DNA from: Craspedostauros australis
Lineage: Eukaryota > Bacillariophyta > Bacillariophyceae > Mastogloiales > Achnanthaceae
DNA length: 64,000 nucleotides
Direction of reading: 5' to 3'
Assembly (NCBI GenBank): GCA_026770025.1
Contig: JAMXDE010000015.1
Coordinates: 496,001-560,000, forward strand
The notes beneath the pieces are model-generated. The model searched no databases and was not told the DNA's origin. It saw only the letters and a list, made by a program, of their open reading frames with translations. This document shows, piece by piece, positions 41,156 through 50,968 of this stretch; the stretch's first letter is position 1, and the number at the start of each line of letters is the position of its first letter. The position numbers and the translations under genes were made by a program.

Positions 41156-41506
41156 AGTGAGTCGAGGAACTGGGTCTAATAAATCCATACCAAAGGAGTG
41201 TTGGTGTACCAGTACGCTTGTGATGTTGACGATGCAAGTTCTGATCGTGCTCTCACTCGTTGTGACGACTTTTCGAATATCTGCAGTAACACTCATACGG
41301 TTCCGCATGTGCAAAGAGTATTCATTTTAGGAGAATGCTAGAGTTATGACGACATGCTCGGAAGCCATTTGTCCACAATTTCGTTGCTGTTTCTTGTCTC
41401 CTGGAGCGTACTAGTACTACTTGTATGTCCATCTGCACTCGTTGGATTCAGACCAATTCCTCTCTGGGAAGAGGGTTGGGCTTGATCTAATTACTTGGAT
41501 TTTGAA
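41156..41506. other. Intergenic region between convergent genes
   Basis: 351 bp between the 3' ends of Nopp140 and the small orphan. Contains GTACTAGTACTAC near 41408. No gene is seen. Confidence 0.55.
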
Positions 41507-41857
41507 CTATTCTCCGCCCTTGTCATCACTGCTGCTGCTGCTGCTGCTAGTGGTGGTGACGTCGGTCTTGTCATCATTTTGATTGACATGAGACATGGCC
41601 CAGGCATGCAGATCTTGGACTGTGCCCCCTTGTCGTACGATGTCTATCGCATCCTTCCTGGCCGATAAGATCGAGTCCCAATAATCACCTTCGGGGTCTT
41701 GTGGCATGAACACTCTCTCATTGAGGATCTTCTTGATTTCTTCATCAGTCACATTGGCGTTCCAGAACTCGACAGTTCTGAACACGGAGTCATAGAGGGC
41801 CATGTCTGCTGACATTGGCTCCGCTGCGCTTGTGTTGGTCATCTTTGCCTTGACCAT
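41507..41857 (-). CDS. Small hypothetical protein
   Basis: A 116-aa protein; first ATG of the frame at 41857 (MVKAKMTNTSAAEPM). The middle is folded-looking and helical (MALYDSVFRTVEFWNANVTD, EEIKKILNERVFMPQDPEGD, SILSARKDAIDIVRQGGTVQ). The tail is poly-Ser then Asp/Lys/Glu, encoded by a short GCT-type repeat. I do not recognise a family. Its size, amino-acid composition and position between two genes make it a likely gene. A 5' exon upstream is possible because the sequence before the ATG is CA-rich leader. Confidence 0.55.
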   Translation of the reverse strand: MVKAKMTNTSAAEPMSADMALYDSVFRTVEFWNANVTDEEIKKILNERVFMPQDPEGDYWDSILSARKDAIDIVRQGGTVQDLHAWAMSHVNQNDDKTDVTTTSSSSSSSDDKGGE

Positions 41858-42457
41858 TCTGTCTTGGGTGGGTGTGTGTGTGTGAACTTCAATCGTCCAT
41901 GCTCTATAATGCGTGTATTCTTGTAACTTCGGAGAAAGCGAGGTCTTGGTGTTTCGACCAGCCACTTGATGATGCTTGGTGCGGGTGCGCGCACGAGCGG
42001 AAGCAAAGTGATCGTGCCTTCCCTGCGATGCTGTGGTACAAACCTGCCCAATTCAACGCATCGATCTGAGGTTTTGGTTGCAACTGTGTGCTCTTGATGA
42101 TACTCACAGATCGATCTCGTACACGACCGCTAAAATTTCTCACACTCAACCACACGGCACAGAGAAGGAACGGATTCCGGTGTTGTGCATACCTACTCCA
42201 ACCACCCTCTTCCAAGAGAGAAGTCGAACTTCCTTTCTCCTTCTTTGATTTCTGGAGAAACCCCTCTCTCTCCACTCGTGTGAGCACAACCTAAAATCCT
42301 TGTCTATCTATCCTGAATAGTTCTAACGTATGCGATGTCGACGAAGCGGACTCTCAGATGGCTTGGTTGTTTGCTACAAAGTATTGGGCATTACACTATG
42401 GAATAGGCTACTCTTACCTCTATGATAAGCTGTGCAGTCATATGGCGCACTGAGCTC
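41858..42457. other. Intergenic region
   Basis: 600 bp between the start of the small orphan and the 3' end of the Patched-like gene. No supported gene. Confidence 0.55.
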
Positions 42458-45271
42458 CTACGCCTCACCTGCGGAGCCAGCGCTGCTCTCCAATCCTGCG
42501 TCGTTGTGTGCGGTCGCTGCAATCTTATTATCAGTCTTGATGTTCGAAGTCTCCTTCCCAGATCCTGCTCCATCAGCAGCGTCGGGGTTGCCATGCTCTG
42601 CAGCAGAAGCAAATGGCTGCGGTCCAAACACTGACAACATGACCGGGAGCAGAATCAGCCCATGGGCCGAACCGAGCAGCACTGTCACCATGAACTGACG
42701 TGAAAGGACTTCGAAGACGTAAGATTGCGCGAAGAGCAACACGGCGACTGCAAGGAAGGTGGAGATGGCACCGTTCAGCACTGCTGTCCCGATATCCGTC
42801 AACGCGTCTGTGGCGCGCTTGTTCTTGTCGTCTCCCGGCTTGAGCATGAAGCAGTGGCCAATGTGAGCACTGTAGTCGACAGACAGGCCGACGGCCAGGA
42901 CGACGTTGATCACACTCACAGAGTCAATGACAACCCCCAAGGTGTACACGAAACCAAGGATCTCGATGATGCAGATTGCAACGTTGAAGGTGATGATCAT
43001 GGCGGTGCGTGGGCTTGGGACAGTGAGAAGGATGATGACGGCCACGGCCAGAACGGCCAACCCAATGTTCACGAAGAACTCGCGTTGAATGACCTTGAAA
43101 CTTTCGATGTTGATGAAGGAGCTGCTGTAGGCAGTCACGGGTGGAAGGTCGTCCCACTGGCTGATCATTTTGCGGGTTTCATCCATGGCATCGATCTGCT
43201 TGGCGGCATCCTCGATCGTTTCACCATTGAAGCTCTTGGTAAGGCGGACGTACTCGATTCCGACCTTGTATGCTCTCAAACTGCCGTCATCGCTCAAGGA
43301 AATGTCCTGTGCGTAGAAGGCGCCTGGTCCAGAGATAGAGACGTATGCTTTGAGCACTGCAACGAAGTCATCTTCCGTCGTTGGCCAGTTGTCGCTGCCC
43401 AGCTCCACACTCTCGACGAGGGCATCGGCGGTGCCTGCATCAGCAAGGTAGCTGCTGAGTCCATCCATGACGTTCTTGTAGACCTCATCGGAAACTGGTT
43501 CGGCAATGTACGGTGGATCATTTGACAAACCAGAGAGACGGCTCTCCAAATTGGCAAGCTCCACACGAGACGCGTAGATGTCGGAGGAACCTTCAAAGAG
43601 GAGATCGGCTTCAATTCCTTGCGACGGAAAGTACTTGTCATTGGCATCGAAGTAGTTGTTCAAGTAGCTTCCTCGAGGAATGAAGTTGCGTTGGGAGTCT
43701 TCGACCGACAGGTTGAGAGCACCGTAGATTCCGTATCCCAAAAGTCCGGTGAAGAGGATGCCGACCACGACCTTTCCGATGGGAGACAGGATGGCAGGCG
43801 CATGGTACTTGCGAAAGTAAAGCGCGATGAGATCCTCCTGATACGTACCATCATCATCCATCTCTTTCGCGTCAGATCCGCGTGTGAGACAGCATATGCA
43901 TTCGCGACGGTTGTCGCGCTGACGGCGTTCATCCAAGACGAGACACGCCGTGAAGAATGTGGATGCAAAGAACCAGAGGAAGAAGATGGTGACTGACGCG
44001 TATCCACAGAAGCTGGCCAATGCTGGCAATGCGGACGATGTGGAGATGGCGAAAGCGACAAGATCGGTTAGGGAAGTGACTGTGATGGATGCACCAGCAC
44101 GTCCCAGAGCCCTTGCTGTGCGCTTTGCCAGGTCTTCGTTGGTCTCGGATGTGCGTGGAGTCCTGCGTTCGCGGTCAAATGCGTTGACGATGACGAAAGC
44201 ATCATCAACGCCGATGCCAAGAACGACGAACGGCAAGAGGTTGTGGATGGGACCGTAGAAGAGTCCAAAGATAGAAGAGAAACCGAATCCAGCAAGCGTG
44301 CTGAGAACGACGGTCATGACAGCCGCGAGCGCCATCGTCCAGCGGGATCCCATGCTACACATGATCTTGCCCATGTTGGCACCAAGGAAGAGGAAGGCGA
44401 TGATGTAAGAGACTTGGATCAGAGCCAAGTCGCCCTCGATTGCATCTCCGAACTCGTCTGCGAAGCTTCTGGTGGCAAAGTAGAGAATTCTGATGCCGGC
44501 GGCGTCGCTCGCAGCATCGTCGGCGAGATCAAGAAAAACATTCTTCTCCCAGGCTTCGTTGATGGGATCAATGATTTTGGCATTCTTGTCGTAGGAGCGG
44601 TCTTGGAGGAAGTAGTTGACGGACAAGGCTTCTGCGGACACGATGTTGCCATCAGCATCAAAGGTGGGGTTGCCAAGAACTGCAGCCAAATCGTCTGTGG
44701 AACCGTAATTGGCGAGGGTGGCCAAGATGTCATCGTCATTTTCCAGGGTGTCAAGGTCGTAATCCCACTGACGGAAGATGCTGGACATGAGGCATTGGCA
44801 GACACCGTCGTTGTTGGAGACGCAGGAACCGCCTGCGCGTGCGCAGACCTCGAAGAGATCGTACTTGTTGTCGTCACCCTCCTCGTGGATGGCGTCGCTA
44901 TCTGCCACTGTGATGACCTTGTCGCGGATCATCTCGTGGAGCTTCATCACTTCGATGAGATTATCCTTGACAAGCACGTTGCCGCCTCCTCTGTTCTCCA
45001 CAACCAGACGGTTGAGTCGGGAGGTCCCAGGGAAGTAGTTGTCGTAGACCTCCTCCTCCATCTCCGCGGTGGTGTCCTGCGGCACGAAGAGCTTCTCACG
45101 GCGTCCTTCTTCCTCCCAAGTCAGGAAGCCGAAGACAGAGGCGGCTGCCAATATGATGCAGAGGATGATGGTTTTGCGTGGCGCATGACCAACGAAGCCC
45201 CCCACGAAGTAGCAAGCACTCGCGATGGAGCTCTCGATGGCGTTGCCGCAGGACTCGATGGTGGATGGCAT
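42458..45271 (-). CDS. Patched-domain RND-family membrane protein with sterol-sensing-like domain
   Basis: A 937-aa protein in one exon, ATG at 45271. Architecture of the Patched/Dispatched/PTCHD group: an N-terminal helix (KTIILCIILAAASVFGFLTW), a large extracytosolic loop, a five-helix sterol-sensing-like block containing LPFVVLGIGVDDAFVIVNAF and ITVTSLTDLVAFAISTSSAL, a second large loop, and a C-terminal helix block with VINVVLAVGLSVDYSAHIGH. The paired G-x-x-V-D-D/D-Y signatures are the proton-relay aspartates of RND permeases. The family moves sterols or other lipids; the substrate here is unknown. The C-terminal tail is about 45 polar residues. It is divergent from the sulfatase, 2.55 kb away. 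Confidence 0.92.
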   Translation of the reverse strand: MPSTIESCGNAIESSIASACYFVGGFVGHAPRKTIILCIILAAASVFGFLTWEEEGRREKLFVPQDTTAEMEEEVYDNYFPGTSRLNRLVVENRGGGNVLVKDNLIEVMKLHEMIRDKVITVADSDAIHEEGDDNKYDLFEVCARAGGSCVSNNDGVCQCLMSSIFRQWDYDLDTLENDDDILATLANYGSTDDLAAVLGNPTFDADGNIVSAEALSVNYFLQDRSYDKNAKIIDPINEAWEKNVFLDLADDAASDAAGIRILYFATRSFADEFGDAIEGDLALIQVSYIIAFLFLGANMGKIMCSMGSRWTMALAAVMTVVLSTLAGFGFSSIFGLFYGPIHNLLPFVVLGIGVDDAFVIVNAFDRERRTPRTSETNEDLAKRTARALGRAGASITVTSLTDLVAFAISTSSALPALASFCGYASVTIFFLWFFASTFFTACLVLDERRQRDNRRECICCLTRGSDAKEMDDDGTYQEDLIALYFRKYHAPAILSPIGKVVVGILFTGLLGYGIYGALNLSVEDSQRNFIPRGSYLNNYFDANDKYFPSQGIEADLLFEGSSDIYASRVELANLESRLSGLSNDPPYIAEPVSDEVYKNVMDGLSSYLADAGTADALVESVELGSDNWPTTEDDFVAVLKAYVSISGPGAFYAQDISLSDDGSLRAYKVGIEYVRLTKSFNGETIEDAAKQIDAMDETRKMISQWDDLPPVTAYSSSFINIESFKVIQREFFVNIGLAVLAVAVIILLTVPSPRTAMIITFNVAICIIEILGFVYTLGVVIDSVSVINVVLAVGLSVDYSAHIGHCFMLKPGDDKNKRATDALTDIGTAVLNGAISTFLAVAVLLFAQSYVFEVLSRQFMVTVLLGSAHGLILLPVMLSVFGPQPFASAAEHGNPDAADGAGSGKETSNIKTDNKIAATAHNDAGLESSAGSAGEA

Positions 45272-47821
45272 GATCGACAGTCGAAGTTCGCACGTACGTA
45301 CGGATGGGTGGGAAGATGGCGAAGGATGGGTTGGGAAGGAGTTGTTGGTGTCGTGTGTGGTTGGCTGGTTGGCTGGCTGGATGGTTATTGGTTGTGTTTC
45401 GACTGTGCAAGATGAGATCTGGACTGTTGTTCAGATTTGTTTTTATGAGAGGAGGAGGTGAGTTTGATGCATCTTCACTTTCGTCGAAGTATCGACGTCT
45501 GGCGCCGGCGTTGGCATCGGTGATGGCAATCGCGATTACGTTGACGTGAGATTGTACATTTGCAACGACCGCAACCGTGCCTCGCTACAAAAAGGAAGTG
45601 GCTAGAGTACCTATTGCCAGCACTGCGCATGCAAGCGAAGTGGCACAAGGCGAGGCTTTTGCGGTCGTGGGTGCCCTCCTCTCTCTCTCTTCTCCTCTTG
45701 TTTCTTTGGTGGTCTCACATGAAGCACATAAAGCCGTCTATCGTCGGCGCATGCGGGATGACTGTGATTGTTTCATTGGTAAACGTAAAACCGCGAACTG
45801 ATGACTCATGCACCAATGGCCACGGGAACGAACACGGACACGAAGCTCAGTCGCTCGTGTTTCACCAATCCATTCCTCTTCTGCAGTATAGTTGAGTACG
45901 AGTGCCCGTAGGGTGTCATAACTTGTTGAGCAGAGCACAGCGAAAGTCTTGTCCGTCTTCTTGCGCTCACATCCTGGATATCTTTAGAGGCGCCTTGGGA
46001 ACAAAACGGCAAGTCTCCACGAATGAGATCTGAAGTAGTCATGTTCTTGTAGCTTCCGATGATATGGAGCGGCTCAATGTTCCGTACTTTCCTGGTGAGT
46101 ATCTCCAGTCATCGCGCTCGCCATGAACTCAAGAAGATGCGTCAGTCCAGGGCAGGCGAAATGATCGAAGTTCCGAGAACAAAATGTGCTCCAACTTTTC
46201 CAGGTTCTTCCTTCATGGTTGGATTCGTTCATCGCAGCAAACGCAGAGGCAATTCGTCTTGTACGGTTATTGCGTGGAAGGTACAACCGCGAAAATCCAA
46301 TTTTCCACTTGGTGATGTGGGATGACACAACTTTCAACGCCTCGCGCAGATCGTGGTGAAGCGCACCAAAGTATGTCCTCAACAAACACATCTGCAGTTG
46401 TGGTGTGGCGTCGTTGGTGTATGTGCCTCGGTACCCACACTTTGTACTATTCCCTACTCGTACTCCGCATACTCGTACTCGTCATCATTCATGGTGACTG
46501 CTGAGAAGGTTTGTGCATACAGTGCGTGTTCTGGAGATGATTCTGTCTGAATGCAGCTATGCACGTATGGCTGTGTGTACTTGTGTGTCTGCAGAGAAGA
46601 CTGTCTGTCTATTTGGATACGTATTTGTATACGGACACGTACTGGAACTCGTACGTGCTCCCCGTAGCGTGTATGTCTGTCCATTTCGCCTCTCTTGCAC
46701 ACATTATCTATCATTATTTTCGCATGTCCTACTGTACGTGTATGCGCTAGTTGCGAGGTTGCCATGCTCTGGAACAACTTCGCTTCCTCATCATGTCATC
46801 CGACGGTGCAAATGCATTGGACGCTGACAATGGGTCTTACTTCCTCAACAAATGCATCCAGAGGGCAGAGGAATGAGCAGTATTCCTTACCGCAGGCATG
46901 ATGTTGTCGATGCTCGAGTCGACAACCACCAAGGTGAAGAACCTCAACGAGGAGCTTCGCGCACGTTGTGATTTGAGATGCTTGGTACCAATAAAGTGGA
47001 TCTGACGGATAACAATTTCTCCTCGATGTCTGTCCTTGCGTTCTTTGGCTATTCCAAAGGCTACTCAACACTGGGAAGAGAGACATCTCCGCATGTGGCA
47101 ATAACAACATCCTGTTGTGTCCATACAATCATAGTGTAGATATATTTTGGTACATTGGTCTGCATTAATCGTCGAAACGATATCACGATGGTGCACGGTC
47201 GTCGAACTGAACATATCTAGATTCTAGGCTGTATAGTCGAATACAGTAGTCGGAGATGTTGGTGATTGAATCGGATCCATTTTTGTTCGTGTTTGTGTTG
47301 GAGTCGTGGTTGGAAGCGAACGGAAAGCCATTCCTCAAAACACGGTGCCAACACCCACACTTGCACTCGCGTCACACGAACGACGGCAACAACAGCTTGT
47401 GTTGATGTCACGCATCCTGACAGGCAAGAGGGACGTCTTCGATACCGTCCAGTACGATCTAATAACACACTTCGACATCATAGCTCGCCGCTGCACGCCA
47501 GATTATTAGTACAGTATTATACGAGTAACTCGTATGTACGCCATTGCACGCTCGAAGGTGCACGTGGATGGCACTCGTTGCGATACCTCTGCTGTGTTCG
47601 TCGTTCGAAGATCCGTGGGTGCGACCACAGCTCCGATTACAGCATAACGCACCTCCCTCGAGTATTCGGGTACGGAACAAATCATAGGGTAGGAATACAC
47701 ACTCTCGTACGTGGAACAATACAACACAAAACAGTTCAATACAATCCAATTCAATACAATACGATTGGAGTATTTGCAAGAGGGAAAGGACAACCTGGCA
47801 CGATCACCGGCACAACAGACG
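45272..47821. other. Long divergent intergenic region (2.55 kb)
   Basis: No gene is supported. Short open frames on both strands (for example 46454-46777, 47506-47889) have no domain and read Tyr/His/Arg-rich strings caused by GTAC and CACA words. Runs of CTCGTACTC occur at about 46450-46490 and ATACGAGTAACTCGTAT at about 47518-47534. The repeat CAATTCAATACAAT at 47730-47765 lies in the likely sulfatase 5' leader. Confidence 0.5.
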
Positions 47822-50029
47822 ATGCCACCATCGGCGGCTTCCAGGGGCATGGGAAGGACGAAGCAGAACGAGGGCGGTGACAGTACCACTGATGCTCATG
47901 TAGGTGGACGGTCATTCTTCGCCTTCAAATCCACGCATGTGGTGAGGATCGTCCTCTTCTTATGCATCATCGCCCTCTCATCACAATTCTGGGTTCTGCT
48001 CAGCGATGACAAGAGCTACTTATTCGGCAATGAAGACACATCGGAGAAACAGGACACGCCGGAAATCGATTGGTCCCTGCAACCAAAGCCAGCGTTTGGG
48101 AGCAAGAGCTATGGACCTGCGCCAGCCACGGTAGATGGAAACCAACAGACAACGATCGCCCGGTATGTCATGGAAGATCGCACTCTGGATTCGTCCAACG
48201 CAAGTATGCACGCTGTCGGTTCTCGGAACAATGCAACCAAAGCCAGTGGTTGGGAGCAACCTTGGTATCATACGAGGCACCAGCCACCCCCGCCCTCCGT
48301 GCGAGTTGCAAACGGTGGCGAGGATTATCGGACTCACAGAAATCCAACCAACGCGAAATCAGCATCCGCCACCAGTCGCTTGACTTCCTTTCTACAAAAT
48401 CTGTTCAAATGGCCGAGCAAGACACGGCAGCAGAAAGGAAACGAAAATCAGCAGCAGCAGCAGCAGCAGCAACAACAACAACAACAGAGCGAATCTGCCA
48501 GAAATGGCACGAAGCCTCTCAACATTCTCTTCCTCTACGGAGACGATTGGAGACACGATACGTTGGGCATTGCCAATCCTATCCTGCAAACTCCTGAACT
48601 CGACGAACTCGCGAGGCAGGGTGTGCGATTCACCCACAACTGCGTCACGACCTCCATTTGTTGGGTCTCCCGTGCCACCCTGTTTTCTGGACAGTACATG
48701 ACCCGCCACAACACCACGAAGCCAATCCAATACTCCCAACCAGAGAACGAGACCATCTGGGCGCTGCTGCAGAATGAAGCGGGCTACTACACCGGCCACG
48801 TCGGCAAGCTGGGGATCTGGAAGCAAAAATTTTTGAGGCCGTACATCAAGAGGATGTACCCGCCGGAAGAAAATTGGCACTTCCGAAAGGTGGGCACCAA
48901 GCTGTGGCACGTCACGGAATTCAATGAGTACCAGGCTCTCAGATTCTTGGACGAGCGGCCGCGGGACAGGCCGTTCTTCTTGCATGTTGGGTTTTACGCT
49001 ACGCATGCATTGGACGGCGACCCGGAGCAGTACCTACCGCAAAACAAAAGCCGGACCATGTACTACACCAACGACACTATCCCGTATCCCATCACAGGTA
49101 CGCTGCAGTCGCGCAAGAAATTGCCGCCCTTCATCACGGAGCTCAATGAGGGTCGGCAGCGCTGGAAGAGGCGGTTCAACCAATCTCGCATGATGAGGAA
49201 TGGAGAGAATCAGTACCAGTACATGATGAAGAACATTTACCGGATGGCAACGGAGGTCTCGACCACCAGCGGCAGGCTGATCAAGAAGATCGAGGAGCAG
49301 GGCGACCTGGACAACACGCTGATCATCTTCACGACCGACAATGGGTATTTCCATGGCGAACATCAGCTCGCCGACAAATGGTACCCTCACGAAGAGAGCG
49401 TCCGCGTTCCCCTGATCATCCGTGATCCCAGGATGGATCCCAAGTACAAAGGCACGACGAACGACGATTTCACTTTGAACGTGGACCTGGCACCCACGTT
49501 GCTTGGTGCGGCGGGTCTGCAGGCTGTGCCGGGCATGATGGGCCGGGACATGTCTGTCTTGTACCGCGACGATGCGACAGTGCCGTCGGGAGTCGCACAG
49601 CAGCATGACGACACAACTACGGGCGAACAACAATCGGCGCAGTCCCATCCACAGCAGCAGCAGCAGCAGCAGCAGCAAGCGCGACAAGATCCTCCATTGC
49701 AACGCAGACACCCGCTCAACGTCAATCCCAACGCGCACCTTTCCGCGAAGCAGTACCCATGGCGAGAGGAATTCTTCTATGAACACCCAGTCCTTGGCCA
49801 CAAGGCGTATATCCCCTCGTCCGAGGCGTTGGTGCGCAAGGACTGGAAGTACATGTACTGGCCGGACTACGATCGCGAGCAGCTGTTCGATCTGCGGATG
49901 GACCCCATCGAGGACAACGATCGCATCCAAGATCCGGACCCTTACGTGCGTGGCATCCTGTCGGAGATGAGGCATCGGTTCCAGGAGCTGCGGGGATGGG
50001 TGCATTCCAATGCGACGGTAACACTTTGA
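47822..50029 (+). CDS. Membrane-anchored sulfatase (formylglycine-type)
   Basis: A 735-aa protein in one exon. The frame is open upstream, but the first ATG is at 47822 (MPPSAASRGMGR). One anchor lies near residues 40-60 (VVRIVLFLCIIALSSQFWVL), giving a type II orientation in the Golgi or at the surface. The stem includes a poly-Gln run. The catalytic domain starts near 235 with the metal site ILFLYGDDWRHDT. The formylglycine motif is TSICWVSRATLFSGQ, with Cys280. The C-terminal metal/active-site block is FTTDNGYFHGEHQLADKW near 503, followed by EESVRVPLIIRDP. A second poly-Gln run interrupts the C-terminal part near 612. The best match is to arylsulfatase/heparan-type family S1. Likely substrates are sulfated polysaccharides or glycoproteins of the secretory route. 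The usual C-x-[PA]-S-R reads C-W-V-S-R here. Confidence 0.9.
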   Translation: MPPSAASRGMGRTKQNEGGDSTTDAHVGGRSFFAFKSTHVVRIVLFLCIIALSSQFWVLLSDDKSYLFGNEDTSEKQDTPEIDWSLQPKPAFGSKSYGPAPATVDGNQQTTIARYVMEDRTLDSSNASMHAVGSRNNATKASGWEQPWYHTRHQPPPPSVRVANGGEDYRTHRNPTNAKSASATSRLTSFLQNLFKWPSKTRQQKGNENQQQQQQQQQQQQQSESARNGTKPLNILFLYGDDWRHDTLGIANPILQTPELDELARQGVRFTHNCVTTSICWVSRATLFSGQYMTRHNTTKPIQYSQPENETIWALLQNEAGYYTGHVGKLGIWKQKFLRPYIKRMYPPEENWHFRKVGTKLWHVTEFNEYQALRFLDERPRDRPFFLHVGFYATHALDGDPEQYLPQNKSRTMYYTNDTIPYPITGTLQSRKKLPPFITELNEGRQRWKRRFNQSRMMRNGENQYQYMMKNIYRMATEVSTTSGRLIKKIEEQGDLDNTLIIFTTDNGYFHGEHQLADKWYPHEESVRVPLIIRDPRMDPKYKGTTNDDFTLNVDLAPTLLGAAGLQAVPGMMGRDMSVLYRDDATVPSGVAQQHDDTTTGEQQSAQSHPQQQQQQQQQARQDPPLQRRHPLNVNPNAHLSAKQYPWREEFFYEHPVLGHKAYIPSSEALVRKDWKYMYWPDYDREQLFDLRMDPIEDNDRIQDPDPYVRGILSEMRHRFQELRGWVHSNATVTL

Positions 50030-50968
50030 GTTAATCATCAAATTGAATATAGTACTCTCGTAGAGTATTACGAGTGATGCTACTAGAGGACGTGATAGAC
50101 AAATGCAGTCAAAGCAATATCGTTCTGGAGTAACACGCACACGAGTATCAACAGGAAGCAGCTCGTATTGCAAACACGATTCGGTCTGCTCATTGTCGGA
50201 TACTCTAATATTCTTTGTGTGCTGACGCAGTAGCGTACACATCCATTTAGATTAGGAGTAGATATTCTCTAGTGTTTTTATGCCACATCGTCATCGATGA
50301 TGATGTTCGCCGCACAAGACTTGCGAATTTGGAAAGATCAAGAACATGACGAAAACGCACCATCGATGACACATCAACAGAGCCATCCGAACACGATCCT
50401 CTCTTGCGTTCTCGTCCGCGGCGAAATGACCAAACCGAACAGTAACGGTACACACGCAAAACAAGAATCCACAACAAACGAACAAACGAAGGAAAGTGTT
50501 CGCCACGTGTGCGCCACCAACATCGTCGTCGTCGTCGCCGCTGCTGTGACCAACAACACTGACAGGGTTGAGCACGAGCAACAAAAAGAAGAGAGAGGCG
50601 AAGATTCCCACATCATCCTCATCATCATTATCATTATCATTTTCATTTTCATGATCATCAGCATCAACTGCCATTGCCATTGCCACCATCGCCACAACAA
50701 CAGTCGTCTCCATCCGAGATTAGAAGCGACAACCAGAACAGTTGGCAACCAAAGCATCAGAGGAAACGAACTGTATCGGTCATTCGGAAGAGCTTGCTCG
50801 GAACAAAATCTGACGCAATCTGACGCAATCCATCAATTGCTGCCTCAGTGCTTCCTGCCACCAACTCCCGCCTCATCTGAACCCATCTCGCTCCGATCCA
50901 GCTCAGCTCAAGCCAGTCCATAGACTTGCACCCTAGAGACTACTCCGCTGCACCTCATCACATCAATC
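50030..50968. other. Intergenic region and probable 5' leader of the ACBP gene
   Basis: An open frame at 50297-50923 (208 codons) reads low-complexity Ile, His and Asn strings from CAT/ATT words (50625-50690) and ends 45 bp before the ACBP start. I treat it as non-coding leader. GAGTATTACGAGTG-type words occur near 50060-50075. Confidence 0.5.

Noticed and set aside
44243-45415. 390-codon plus frame opposite the Patched-like gene
   Set aside because: Antisense shadow; Val/Asp-rich without motifs, while the minus strand has both GVDDAF and GLSVDYSAH signatures.
50297-50923. 208-codon plus frame upstream of the ACBP gene, with an Ile-rich pseudo-transmembrane stretch
   Set aside because: The Ile run comes from ATT/CAT microsatellite-like words, the rest is low complexity, and it overlaps the probable leader of the ACBP gene.
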